Below the pieces are notes generated by a model. That model was given only the letters and a program-made list of their open reading frames with translations. It was not told the origin of the DNA and made no database searches. The translations under genes and the position numbers were made by a program. This document shows positions 50,958 to 63,976 of a stretch of 64,000 nucleotides of DNA, in pieces. Every line of letters starts with the position of its first letter. The stretch's first letter is position 1. The stretch comes from Theobroma cacao (Eukaryota > Streptophyta > Magnoliopsida > Malvales > Malvaceae), in NCBI RefSeq assembly GCF_000208745.1, contig NC_030857.1, positions 6,993,200-7,057,199 on the forward strand, in the 5' to 3' direction.

Positions 50958-51682
50958 ACCAAATATTTATTTATAATGTTGGAAGAGTAGAAGATACGTC
51001 AAGTAGCTCTGGTGGTCAAAAACAAATATTGTGGTGTCCCCTCTTTCCATCCAAATTCTTAAGTATCCCAGAAAATTTCACATGCATGGATAAAGAAATA
51101 TACCTACCCATGGTGACCAACATTAAAATTTCGGACTTGAAATAAATGTGACCCATAACCAACCGAATCTCCTACACCTCTCTTACCGCATCTAAATGTT
51201 AGGACAAGGAAACCACGTTTCCTAGCATGAAAAATGAAGTGGGGGCAAACGCAAAACCAAGCTCATATGGCTCATGTCGTTGTATCAGCTTTTGATTAGT
51301 CCCACATCTTTGGTCGCCAACCACAAGTATGGTCTTAGGCCTTCGAGATGCCTGCTTTCTGCATTTATCTGAATTCTGATCACAAGGATGGGAACAAGGT
51401 TCATTGGGTGGCAATAATGGCTATGCAGCCATATCAGTTGCTTAATTTCTCTTCTTTTTTTCCTTCTATTTAATGCTTAACGACATTTTTCTTGTGGATA
51501 GGCGGTGGGTTGCCCTCTATTTTGTGCCAAACTAATAAAAATGTAGACTTTTTTATTTTTTGGCCAGAAAAAATGTATGATATTCAAAATGTCTTTTATT
51601 TTGTTTTAGCAAGTGGGTTTGGCTTGGTTAGGATTCAATTCTTTAAAACTTCGTTTTAGTTTCAATATGTATTTTTTAAGAC

Positions 51683-52138
51683 ACAATACTTAAAAGATTT
51701 GTGAATTATTTAAAAAATTTTAAATAAATTCTTTTTTTTTATTATATTTATCAAGTTTTTATACTTTTATTTTAAATCAAACAAATTGATTAGTCAAAAT
51801 ACTATTAGTCATTTTATATCACATGATGTTAACATAATTTTTTTTTTAAAAAAAATCTAGTGTTAATATGACTTTTTAACATATCATAATAAAGAATGAC
51901 ACAATACACTAATATGACATGATAACAATTAATATGATTACATGATATTTTTACATTCAACGACAATACTGCATCGATGTTACATGATATAAAAAAGACA
52001 AGTAATATTTTGATTAATGATAAAAATTTATCTAATCAAAAATAAAAATATAAAAATTTGATTGAATATAATATAATATAAAAATAAAAATTTATTTTAA
52101 TTTTTTTAAATAATTAAGAGAAATTTTTTAAGTTTATG
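51683..52138. mobile_element. Palindromic AT-rich MITE-like element, copy 6
   Basis: It starts CACAATACTTAAAAG and ends AAATTTTTTAAGTTTATGG. The arms match copy 5 (TTTTATACTTTTATTTTAAA; AAAAATATAAAAATTTGATT). The core again carries ACATATCATAATAAAGAATG, TGACATGATAAC and GTTACATGATAT. It contains a T9/A8 hairpin tip at about 51839-51857. Confidence 0.7.
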
Positions 52139-55100
52139 GAAGCTCTTGATTTGGATAGCTAATTATAGGTTTTGATATATTAAAGGTTTCGGTTTTTTTT
52201 TTCATGTGAAAATGTTGAAAGTCTATTGAGTTTTATCATACGATATTAATCTATGCTTATGTTGTTGATATAATCTTTCTCAATTTTAAATTCTTTTAAA
52301 TGCTCCTTGACTTTAATCGAGCAGCACAATAATAAATTAGGCGGTACGTATACAAGAATGGAGAGATGACATGATAATGTTAATCTTATCTCATTTATAC
52401 CAAAAAAAATCTTATTTTATATCAGTTTGTTATGCACATCAAGAGATGAGATTAAGTTCATCTCAATATACAACTTTATTTTTCTCTAACACGTAGCCTT
52501 ATAAATACAAAGACTCTTATCCATAAGAAAAATGAAATGGATGGATTGATCAAATTCATCCCAAATATGATGACGCCAAAACAACCATAACTAAAGATAT
52601 ACGTAATTATCAAATTAGTTGAATCTTAAACCATCCTATAGCATGGTATTACGCAGACTTGATTGACTAACAAGATAGCAAGTCTACCTTACTTGAACAT
52701 CCTGCATTGTCTAAGCTAATCAAAATTGTTCTAATCTATCACAGATTCAGTGTCTTGTCGAAGAAAACAAGCCCACCAAGGCACACCAAACGGACAAGTT
52801 TAAGTTTCCTTTTCTGTCTGTTAAAAGAAGCATGATTAATTGATTGAAACTTGAACTAATCGACAACTCCAGGGGAAAATATAAAGACGGTGAAAATAAT
52901 TTGATTGGTTTGGCATTGCCGCTATGCAATACTTTTCTTGCCTTTGGTTAATGTGTCGTTTTGGTCTCCCAAACCCCATTTTAACGGCCGATTGTTAGGG
53001 AACACAGAACTCTAAGCAAGCATCATTTTTTTTTTTGGGGCCTAACTGCCAGCTGAAAATCATAGTTTTGACCTTGTTTTTGTTTGCTTTAGGATCTGGT
53101 CTTAAGGCATGGCAGGGATTTTGGGTGTCACAAAAAGGTGTTGTCTGTTTTATTAATCATGTATGATAGAGAAGTAAGAGGAAATTAGGTTTGTTGGGAA
53201 TTGTGAGGAAACGAAAAAGAACAACCAGAATTCATGACATTGTTTTGGCCTCGTTTCAAGGCATCATGTAAAGTTTGTCTTGTAAATTAATTTAACTCAG
53301 GTTGACATAAACGAGTTTAGTAGTTAGAATTGAGGTTGTCAATGTAAATTTGGTGAGAAAAGATTAAACAAGTTTAAAATCAACCACGTTCGAGCAATTT
53401 GGTTCACCTGTAGCCGTAAGGATATTCTTTTGTTTTCATATTTTGTGTCAAAAAAGAAATGGTGAAAATGGAAAAAGATTTGTTACTGTATACAAAAACA
53501 ACGTTTATGCAGCGGCTCATGTCCAATGGAACAAGAAGCACCTTGATCATGTTCCACGAAAATGGCTTGGTCTGGCCCCTTTGGAAAAGATACCTAATCT
53601 GTCCCAAAGAATATATGAATATCTGATGGACTAGGATGTGCATTATGGCACATGTACTTCCACTGCCTCCAAACCCTATTCAACAACGAGCTATTGTATG
53701 ATGAATAATCACAACCGTTTATCTATTTAAATCATTTTAAAATATTTAGACTATTTTTTTTTTCTCATAGGATGCAATGTTCGCTGCATTGGACCAAATG
53801 GTTGCCAATGTCTGTGGTTACAGACAGACAGGCCCACAAAAATCCATAGAGCGAAAGGTTGGTTTTCTTAGATGTGGTAGGACCATAATCTGTACAAACA
53901 ACCTTCTCTTTTCATTTCGGGTTGCAAAAATCAAAGATTAGAAAATTCAAGCTTGGAATGCAATTTTTTTAATTAGAGAAAAGGAGTTTTATTTTATTTT
54001 CTAAATAAAAACTTATGTATCAATTAATGAACAAAATACTAAGTACAGTTTAAAATGTAGACTTGTTATATGCCATATGCTTCAATTGCTTTAATTAGCA
54101 CAAGCTCTTCCTTCTTGTATAAACAAATTAGGAGGTGGGTTATAAACTTTTTAAAGTGGTACCAACATTTGAAGCCTAATTATTACAGGATTGTTGCTAA
54201 CAATCATTGAAGCTTATTTGACAGGTAGATTTTTCCAGATTTTAGGTAAAACAATTAAAAGAAACTACAAGTTCTTACTCAACCCCTTTGCCTGTTAAAT
54301 TAGAGTTATAAGATCTTTTCTTGGAAGATCTTTATAAAATTATTGAGGCCCCGTCAGCATGAAAAGATAAATTTCCTTTCTTTTTTTGTTTTTTTTGTTT
54401 TGCCTTTGTTTACATAGTTTCGGTGGGTAAGTAAGGATATTTTAAGCCTCTTAGCACGTGAAGAAGCATGCTTGGATCCACCGACAATGCATAAACTAGG
54501 GTGGTTCAGGAATTTTAAAACCCTAAACAAAGAACATTTAATTAGTGCTAAAGATAGCCCAAGAGCTAGATTAATATTGGGGCCTTTGGGGAAAGGTTGG
54601 GAGGCGGACCCCATTGTTACCAAAGGAGAACATATCACATGGAAATGCAAAGCATCAGAATCAACGGTCCCTCCCCTATTTTGTACAATGCTGTTCCTAT
54701 TATTTTCATGGTGTGGCAGCCCTTCACCTCTCTCTTTCCTCAACACCATACTGTTGGAAGCTTTTGATCTTGGCTTGGGGACGGTATTAATAGAAGAAAC
54801 TCAGAATCACAAGAACCAAGAAACAAAATTCTAATGCTAGATTGAAAGGGGTTGGCGGCTTCGTGCATGTTAATCTTAATAAGAGTAAGGCTCCTTTTTA
54901 AAAAAGAAAAAGGAGAAATGGGTTCCGCATCTTTTTTTCCCCTTTAGAAAAAGTTAAATAAACAAATTGCTAAATTAAATATATTAACATTGAGAAAAAT
55001 CATATTTAGAATATAGGAATGGTGCGGACAAATGGAATGAGTTAGAAGAATCAATTATATAATTAAAATATGTTTGTGGTATTTACCTCATCAATCTCAT

Positions 55101-55600
55101 AGTGATTAAATTAGATTATTGGTATTTTATTAATTTTTATATTCTATAATTAGTGCTCGAGTTTGAATTTTTTTTTCAAGTTTCAAGTTTGGTCACTATT
55201 TATTTATAAATATCATTAATTAATATTAAAAAATATATAATTTATATGGAGTAATTTTCAAATATATATTAAATTTATTGAAAATTGATTTAATCAAATA
55301 TTTAAAATAACTAAGGTCTAAATTAAAAAAAGTTTTATTAATAAAATCAAACAAGATAATACTTATGAGACGAAGACAATCCTAAATATAAATTTAAGAT
55401 AAAAATATCTTCGATTATATTTAATTGATTTCATCGTTGATGGTTTGATTAACAAAAGGAAAAAAAAAACTCTCATTCCTCTCTATTCTTGGGCTAATTT
55501 TCCGTAAAATTTATAGAAAGCAAAAAGAATATTGAAAGAATATGATAGTATCGATTGGATTTTGATATTGGTATTATATATTTTCTGATGGAAAAGGATG
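52139..55600. other. Gene-free stretch with a GC-richer block near 54470-54840
   Basis: No spliced or single-exon gene could be built. The 120-codon plus-strand frame at 54472-54834 and the antisense frame at 54354-54749 have no protein-like composition or family match known to me. Within the block, GGCCTTTGGGG and ACCCCATTGTTACCAAAGG could form a short hairpin. Confidence 0.4.
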
Positions 55601-55611
55601 AAACGAGAAGG

Positions 55612-55700
55612 GAGAGGGCACGTGGCCGTCAGCTTGTGGAGCACGTGTACGGCGGGCAGTTGACGTGGGGTTCACACAATTAAAGGCGCCACGTGTGCGG
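55612..55700. promoter_or_regulatory. G-box/ABRE cluster
   Basis: Three perfect CACGTG palindromes (55619-55624, 55642-55647, 55690-55695) and one TGACGTGG (55662-55669) lie within 77 bp. The flanks GCACGTGGC and GCCACGTGTG match bZIP (ABF/HY5) and bHLH (PIF) binding sites. The block is GC-rich in AT-rich surroundings, 3.2 kb upstream of the USP kinase gene. Confidence 0.5.
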
Positions 55701-58700
55701 TATCTGATTAGGGATCACATGATCATGGGCTTCCCCGTTCTTTCCACTGGTGTGCCAGGGGAGCGTGGGTTGCTTCGGTAACGCAGTCACGGGGTTAATT
55801 ATCTTTTATTTTTTTAGGCGGAGTCCGTTTACATTCATCACCGCCCACAATGAATCGAGTATTCTCCACACAATGACATTTGATAAAAGTAGTCCGTTTA
55901 TATGTAATTGATGGTAAAAAATAATAGCCAAATGGAACATAAATATAATTAATTGTCATGTGAGGTGATATCATCAGTATCAATATTTTTTTATATATGT
56001 ATAAACAAAAGGTAAACGTAAGGTAACAATGTCAAATTGTCGATGACTGCAACATTCATCCAAAGGCTAGTCTTAATTTCAAAATTAACATACATAAATT
56101 ATATATTAAAAAGTAATAAATCAGCTTAGTTATTATTATTATTATTACTGTTTTGCAATAAAATCAGCTAAATTTTAGACTTTTTATTATGCTTAAACTT
56201 TCTGGGATTAGATGATTAAATGGTTTATTACGTTAAGCAATGTTTAAGCATTAAGAAACCTCATTTCATCATCTAATTTGTGGAAGTAACCATAATCACT
56301 TGCGTTATGTCATGAAAGCCTGATGTCATCTTAATTAATTTAACCTTAATGCAAAATTAATTAGGTTTATTCCATTGCTTGTCTATGTGTATTTGCATTA
56401 CCGTTTGAGAATGATCAATGCCATCCATTGAAATTTAATAAACAAGTAAACATTCCTTGTATGTCATGCATGACAAAAAATTGCAATTTTTATAAAGTAT
56501 TTTGAATATAGTATAAAATTTATTCATTGCCTAAAATTGATTGGAGTTAGGATAAGTTATATTAAGATGAAAGTTATTTTAGGATTTTTTTTTTCTTTTT
56601 GAAGAAAAAATTTCTCAAACAACTATATATAAAAATAAAAAATTAACTTTCATCAAAATGCTATAATTTTACTTACATGAAATAATTATTTTTAAATTGA
56701 GATAATATTTTATCTATTTAATTATTTATTTTTAATCCAATAAGATTTTGATTTATACAATTACTATTTAGTTATTGCTTTAGAGTAATTACTTATTAAA
56801 GAAGCAAAAAAAAAAAAAACCCCAAGTAGAAAATGAAGCTTTAACTTATTAGAAGAAGACCCATATTCCTTTTATGTTTAATTGCATGCCATGCATTATG
56901 AAAATGTGCAAATTTTTATAGTCTTCTTAGAATTTGATTGGAAAATGATTAAACATTGAAACAAAAAAAAAAAACAAGCTTATTTTAATGGTTTAGTTTA
57001 TTCAAAGAAACACTTGTACTATTGGCTTATTTATTGTATATTGTACATTCGCAATCAAGTACCCAATTGTCCGTTTGCCCTTTTTCCTCAGTATAGTGAT
57101 TAAAGCAGTATTGGGTAGTTGCATTAAGGCAATGCTTGGTAGTTGAATTGTAACCTAAAACTTCATGCTAGTTTCTCTTCTTTGCAAAGAGGTTGTAAAT
57201 GCAAATATGCTCCTCCTTAAACTACATAAATGAAGCAACTTCATTTATTAGCTTCCTTTTATGGGTAAATCAAACCATTGGTTAGTTAATACTATCAATC
57301 TTGAAAGTGAACATGAAATTAAAAGCTAACCTAGCAAAGGGGAGCATGAATAACAGTCCCAAAAAGTAGAGGATTCAAGAGAAAAAGTAAAACACAAGTG
57401 TGGGTTTGGAAGGAGGGAAATGCATACAAATTAAGCAGATCAAAAGCTCGTTAGATCCCTGACAATAAAGCAAGTTTTAGGGACCAATTTTTAATTACCC
57501 AAAACATATATTAAATCGTTCCAGCTTAATCTTAATTTAAAGCTGATCTTTGCTGTGCCAGAAAATGAAATCTTAATTTAAATGACAAAGACAATAAATT
57601 AGGAGGTTAATCAATAGACAAGGACAATGTTTAAGGCATGTCTTACCAAAAAGGCTGAATAATAAAAGCTTGGGGGGATTAAAAGGAAAGAAGGAAGAGA
57701 CGGATAAGAAGACTGAAAAGACTTTTTGGGTTTTGGTTGTAGGTAAAAGATTAAGGTCACTTGGCCCCAAAAAACTACAGGGACTGCTTTAATGGGTCCC
57801 TTGCTCAGTCGAGTCTTCTTCGATAATCCTCTAGTATACGGTCGTAACTTGACTACTGTCTACAGTCAATTATCTAAAGGGCGGAAGCATCGTCAGCAGC
57901 CCTTTCTTTCAACTTCAAACTCAATGGTGAAAATCACTTTGACCCCAAATTTAAGCTGATAACGATACTGATTGCCCTACAAAGAGTGGTCAAAATTACT
58001 ACAATTTCACTATGCATGGGAGTCTTACATTGCATCTATTCAATTACTATAATTTTACAAAAATATTATGAAATTGATTACATCAATTTCTCGTTAATAA
58101 AATTTCTCTTCTATAAGGCCTCTTTTAGCATTTTAAAAAAAAATATAAGACCTCTTTTACATTTAAATAAAAAAATTACATGAAAATCAATTCGTTCTTT
58201 ACTGTTGTTGTTAATATTATATAATTAATATCGGACATTTCCTTTAATAATAAATACATGTATTGTTTATTTAATTTTAAAAAAATGAAACAACGATATC
58301 CTTTAAATTTTTTATAATCAATAATTCACAAAAAAAAAAACCTTGGGTTTTCTCATTTGTAGAATGATGCAAAGCTTGGTCCTACCAGTTGAGAGCCCAT
58401 GCCCATTTAATGAACTTATTTAATCGGATAGAAATCTATGTTCTAAATATTTAGCTCCCATGTCCTTTACAGGGTGGGACCATTTCTTAATTCCTACAAA
58501 AGGAGGAAATAAATAATAAAAAATAAAAAGCCCCCATTAAAACCTGAATTAACACATTAACAAATGAAGGTAAGTTAAAATAAGCAAATCAATTGTTTAA
58601 TAATTTTAACTTGTGACTGGGGTGTATTCTTAAAAAGTCCTCCCTCCCTCCCCTCCTTTCTCTGTCTAGTCTGGTTGGCGAACTTGAAAAGCAAACAAAC

Positions 58701-58875
58701 TGACGGTTAAGCCTACAAAAACACACAACGCTTTTCCTCTTCTCCCTTCCCTTCTATTCCTCGAGAAGCTAACGCTTCCATATATAAGCCTTAACATGAC
58801 CTTGATCCTTCGTCAGGACAAGGAAGAAGAGTTGGCTGAAAACTGAGAGTCTGTCTGGGACGGCAAAAGACAGAT
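55701..58875. promoter_or_regulatory. Gene-free region leading into the USP-kinase promoter
   Basis: AT-rich spacer without credible coding up to the kinase. A CT-rich stretch at 58640-58670 and TATATAAG at 58781, 95 bp before the start codon, look like core promoter elements of the kinase gene. Confidence 0.4.
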
Positions 58876-61800
58876 ATGAAAATGGTGCAAAACGGTTTTG
58901 TTGGAGAAGAAGAGACGGTGAGTTCTGGTGGAGGAACGGTGGTTGTTGGGGTGAAGCTTGATTCACCAAGCAGAGAGCTTTTGACATGGGCTTTGGTTAA
59001 GGTGGCTCAGCCTGGTGACTCTGTGATTGCTCTTCATGTTCTTGGCAACAATGGTCAGTCAAGAAATTTGGTGTTTTCTCTTTTCCTGTTTCCGTGTTTT
59101 AAGGTTTTTTTTTCTTGTGGGGTTTGATTTTGTTTGGGTGGTTTAGTGAAGTGGGAGTTGGTTTCTTTTTCTGTGTCTGTAGAAATCGTGGATCGAGATG
59201 GGAAGTCTTCGCTTTTATCGCTTGTCAAAGCGTTTGACTCTGTTCTTGCCGTCTACGAAGGATTCTGTAATTTGAAACAGGTTCAGTTTCATGCTCTCCT
59301 TTCTCTTTCTATGCTTTTCTATTTCTTGTAGCCATTTTTTTTTAAATGATAAATTTGTTAAACTGATTTTTCTCTGTTTGGTCAATTGGAAAATGGAGGA
59401 GAATCAAAAATGAAAATTCGACCTTCCCCTACTGCTAAAGTTAGCTACACTACTAAGAGTAACTAATTAAACATTTCCAAGAGCAAATTTAAGACTTAAA
59501 AGGAGTTGGTTTTGGCGATATTTTGCAGGTGGATCTCAAACTTAAGATATGCAGAGGTTCTTCAATTCGTAAAATTTTAGTGAGAGAAGCAAAATCTTAT
59601 TCTGCAACTAAGCTTATAGTTGGAACAGCCGCCAAACTCCATAAAATCCGGTCATCGACATCGGTAGCTAAGTACTGTGCTAAGAAACTAACAAAAAACT
59701 GTTCAGTTCTTGCTGTTCATAATGGGAAAGTTTTGTTCCAGAGAGAGGGCTCTCCAGCTGGTACTTTTGGTTCACAAGGTAAAATTTTTTTGTTTTGGCT
59801 ATTTGCTTTTTGGATGTGAATGTAAATTTTTCATGGTTACTAAGGAATTTCTTTGTTGTGTATTTGTTTCAGGAAGTGAAGATCATAAAAGAAATAGCTT
59901 GCTTAATGCAATTCAGCGAACAATGACATTGAACAAAAATTCTAGAGTATTAAGTGAAGGAAATGCCAATGCCGAAACCAATCTGAATTCTGATGAAACC
60001 AACGACAAAAATTTGGAGCAGGCCTTATCAAAAGCCCGTTCAGGCAGCTTGGAGAGTGATCCAAAGAAAAATTGCTCGATTTGTGGATCTGGTAATAAGT
60101 TGTTGCTACATAATTCTTGTCACCAATCTGCAAAAGAGTCTTCTGCTGATGATGCTAACGATGGAAACCAATCGTTGGCTATAGTGCCAGTGCAAAAGGC
60201 TGAGGCTACGTCCAGTTCGATTTCCATGTTGATCAAACAGTTGCCTGAAATCAGACCCGGTTGGCCTTTACTTCGTCGTGCAGTTTTGTCAGACCTACAA
60301 CAACAAGTTCCTGACCGGTCTTCATTGAGGCAGATATCTGTGGTTCAGTGGGTGATGCGGCTGCCCTCTAGGCGTACTCTGTTTCTTGCCAATTCGGATC
60401 AGAAACAAGAAGGTTGCACTCAGAGTGAATATAAGTCCTCTAGTTTTGATGGAGAAAGCGGTGCAATTGTTCCAGTTGGTACGGAGAATGTCATTGCTCC
60501 ACCTTCTCCTGATCAAAACTCAAGAAACCTGCCAAAAGAATTGGAGGGTCTCCATGAAAAATACTCTGCAACTTGCAGATTATTTAAGTACCAAGAACTC
60601 GTCTCAGCAACATCAAATTTCTTGGCTGGTTTGTTTTATTCATCATTCCTCTCCGCAACAATTTACTTTAGTCCCTCCTCTGGAAATTGGTTGACTTAAT
60701 CCATTTTTTCTTTTTTTTTTTCTGTTTTATTTTCAGAAAATTTTATTGGAAAAGGAGGTAGTAGTCAGGTTTATAGAGGTTGCCTTAGAGACGGCAAGGA
60801 ACTCGCTGTGAAAATTCTAAAGCCTTCTGAAGATGTATTGAAGGAGTTTGTTTTGGAAATTGAGATTCTTACTACATTACATCATAAGAACATTATTTCC
60901 CTCTTGGGTTTTTGCTATGAGGATGACAATCTTCTCTTGGTTTATGATTTATTATCAAGAGGAAGCCTTGAAGAAAACCTTCATGGTAAGTAAATGCATA
61001 ATATTCTTGGTTTTGAGATTGAAAAGAGATTAGATCTTATTATATTACTAATTCAGGTAATAAGAAGGATCCTGGTGCATTTGGTTGGAGTGAAAGATAC
61101 AATGTGGCACTTGGGGTAGCGGAGGCCTTAGATTATCTGCATACTAACAGTGAGCACCCTGTAATCCACAGGGATATTAAATCCTCTAACATACTACTGT
61201 CTGATGATTTTGAGCCACAGGTATGTTTCATTTTTGACTTCCAAGTCTTGTGCTTTCAAATTTGAAAATCTTCCAATAATTAATTTCCATGTGTTCTGCT
61301 TGTTTCTGCAGCTCTCAGATTTTGGACTTGCTAAATGGGTATCAGCCTCTTCATCACATATAACCTGCACAGATGTTGCAGGAACCTTTGGGTATGTAAT
61401 TTTCACTTCCATTGCTCTAGGCTCACTTGTTTCTAATTATGTTCATTTATTTCAAGCGGTATTATAATGTACAAAAATGAAAATCTTGCCAACATCATTT
61501 GAAACAATTGAAAATATTCTTGGGGAAAGGGTTGGTACAGGTCATTGATTAACTAATGATATTACCATTTGCTCCAGCTATTTGGCTCCTGAGTACTTCA
61601 TGTATGGCAAAGTAAACGACAAGATTGATGTTTATGCATTTGGTGTTGTGCTGCTTGAGCTTCTTTCTGGAAGAAAACCTATAAGCAATGACTATCCAAA
61701 AGGCCAAGAGAGCTTGGTCATGTGGGTATGTCCTTTTCGCTCATGTGACTCATCGTGGTAATCTACCTTCCAATTTTGTGTCTAAAATAGAATTGACCTT

Positions 61801-62559
61801 GTCCAGGCAAAACCAATTTTAAGTGGTGGCAAGGTTTCCCAATTATTAGACCCAAGCTTGGGTGATGGCTATGATCGTGACCAGATGGAGAGGATGGTTC
61901 TCGCTGCCACGCTTTGTATTAGACGTGCCCCACGTGCAAGACCTCAAATGAGTGTGGTAAGTCATCTTTGATTTTTTCTAATCAGACTAGCTTTTTCTAT
62001 GTGCAACTTTTCTGGTCAGCCAAGTCTTTCTGATAAAGCAGGGACAAGAGAATAAAAGACTTCTTTTATTAAATTTTGCTTTAATTTTCTTTAGCACATA
62101 ATAGAAAAAGCTAAATTGGAAAGGGTGTGTTGGGTAGTTGTTTGTTTTGGTATTGTGAGGTGAATTGTGCACTGTGCCAAGTATCCCACTCCCACTAGTG
62201 TCTCGGTTGCAATAGCATATCAGTGTCAAAACCCTATTTAAGCAGATGAATTTACTTCTTTTACGTTTCTGTAAATAACAGATAACTAATTATGTTTTTG
62301 TTTCGGTTGGCCAAAGGTTTGGAAGCTCCTTCAAGGCGATGCTGATGTGACAAAGTGGGCAAGGCTCCAGGTGAATGCCTCGGAAGGATCTGACGCGTTG
62401 GATGGTGAAGCTTGTCCCAGGTCTAACCTCCAATCCCATCTTAGCCTTGCATTGCTTGATGTGGAGGACGATTCACTCTCCGTGAGCAGCATTGAGCAAT
62501 CTGTGTCATTAGAGGACTACCTGAATGGTAGGTGGAGCCGTTCATCAAGCTTCGACTAA
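58876..62559 (+). CDS. USP-domain receptor-like cytoplasmic kinase (RLCK VI type)
   Basis: Cytoplasmic Ser/Thr kinase with an N-terminal universal-stress-protein fold. Ten exons (58876-59053, 59183-59280, 59529-59778, 59873-60628, 60737-60985, 61057-61220, 61312-61391, 61578-61725, 61807-61956, 62317-62559) sum to 2316 nt, or 771 aa. USP domain at about residues 20-160 ([39 protein letters not shown]). A polar linker holds a CSICGSG motif and the conserved [10 protein letters not shown] and [12 protein letters not shown] segments. The kinase at about 415-695 has all key residues: [11 protein letters not shown] loop, Lys about 453 (LAVKILK), HRDIKSSN with Asp about 550, SDFGLA about 567-572, GYLAPEY about 592-598. 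It is an RD-type active kinase by sequence. The C-terminus has a Ser-rich tail ([17 protein letters not shown]). There is no signal peptide or membrane span. Arabidopsis relatives are At1g77280 and At1g21590. Function is not established. Confidence 0.93.
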
Positions 62560-63976
62560 CCCACAATAACGCAATCTAAGCTGCAAATAAGCTTATTCCA
62601 TTTATGGATTTTTTTTTCTCCCCCTTGTATATTCTTTTGGTTTTCTTTACTCTTTTTTCTTTCAACTGGGTTGCTTACGGTAGGTGTTGGATGAGAGGTT
62701 GTTTGCCTGGTGTGCCCTCCTCCTCCCCTTCTATTCAATCAATGTTGCGTATTTGTGGGGCTGCTGTCTACCCTCCTTTTTTTTGTCTGTTTGTTGTTTT
62801 TGAAAGTGTTGGGTTTGCTCCTTGATCGCAATAGATTAGGAGTGGGAATATATCGTAGTGGTGGAAGCTAATTGTGTTGTAACCCGGATTATTTTCTCTT
62901 ATTAAAGTGAATATAAAGTAAGCATTGCTCTGAATTTGCCTGAAGCTTGGCTAATAAGAGCAATTTTGCTTGGAAGTTGGTATGCCTCTTACTTTGATTA
63001 CTAGTTATTACTCCATGTGCATTTGCTGTTACATGGCTATTTAAAGCCGATTCAGCATATCTGGTAATTTTGATGGCTCGTAGAATGCTCATACAAGGAT
63101 CCGCAAAAGTCCCTTTCATCCTTCCAACTGGTTGCCGTTGTCATTGAATTGGCTCTTAACACTTATTCAAGGTTGTCTCAACCCACTCAGCACAACCCCT
63201 GTTTTGGGCTCCTCACTTTCTGCTGAAATCTTTATTTCGTTCACGGAGTCTTCACTGTTATACAGACCATGAAAAGTTACAAAATTGTAACCATGAAAAG
63301 TTACAAAATTGTACTAGCCTAATAGGGCTACTAAATGGAAAAGTGATGCCACAGCCACAACCACCCTAGGGAGTCCACTTTCACTCGCCATCTCCACCGA
63401 CACTTTGATTTCCTCAGCTCCTTGCCCCTTCCTCCCCCCTCCCCATGACTTTCTGCTTTTAAGCAAATGTCATTTACTAGTTAAGTAAGCACAAGCAATG
63501 CTTGGCCTTTTCTTAGTTTTTGCAGTTCTTTCTCACCTAGTTAAGGCAATTACTTATATTTGCCAACAAATCTCACTTTAATAAAGGAATGCGAAGTACT
63601 GAACTGTTTCTAATTTAGAGATAAGAACTTGATGAACAATATGAGGAAACATAGTCATCTGTTAATATTTAAGCGTTTTATTTGTGATTTGTAACTTAAA
63701 GGAGTAATGCGTCACGTATAGTACAAGTCTTCCTCTTTCTACTAAGACGCTAACGGCCATCACTGTTGAATCAATTGGTATTTAATGTGGCTTTCCTTTC
63801 CCCCTCTCAAATAGACATATTGTATATTCAAGCTACTTTCATGTTCAGGCTGCCACCAGCATCTTCCATTACGACCCATGAAACTTTTATCTCTTTTAAG
63901 TCATTGGTGTCACTAGCTCTTTTCAGATAAGTAAAGGTCAACCTCCATCTCCATTGCTATCCAATTCAATTTCCAC
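62560..63976. other. Kinase 3' UTR and spacer
   Basis: The first 350 bases (up to about 62905, AATATAAAGT) are probably the 3' UTR. The rest is ordinary spacer with no coding frame of note up to the window end. Confidence 0.45.
63266..63313. repeat. Perfect 24-bp direct repeat, two units
   Basis: ACCATGAAAAGTTACAAAAT followed by TGTA occurs twice in tandem without mismatch. Confidence 0.9.

Noticed and set aside
51199..51414. 71-codon minus-strand frame
   Set aside because: Its Cys/Pro/Arg-rich composition matches no family known to me and it has no supporting signals; it is likely chance.
53443..53634. 63-codon plus-strand frame between spacer elements
   Set aside because: It starts with TTG, not ATG, and has no recognisable domain or splice partner.
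54605..54640. miR399-like word (CCAAAGGAGAA)
   Set aside because: Only the central 11 bases match, and no complementary star arm lies at a suitable distance to form a precursor hairpin.
54354..54834. Overlapping 120- and 131-codon frames on opposite strands
   Set aside because: Neither has recognisable motifs, a plausible promoter or splice partners. Overlapping antisense frames of this size are expected by chance in GC-richer DNA.
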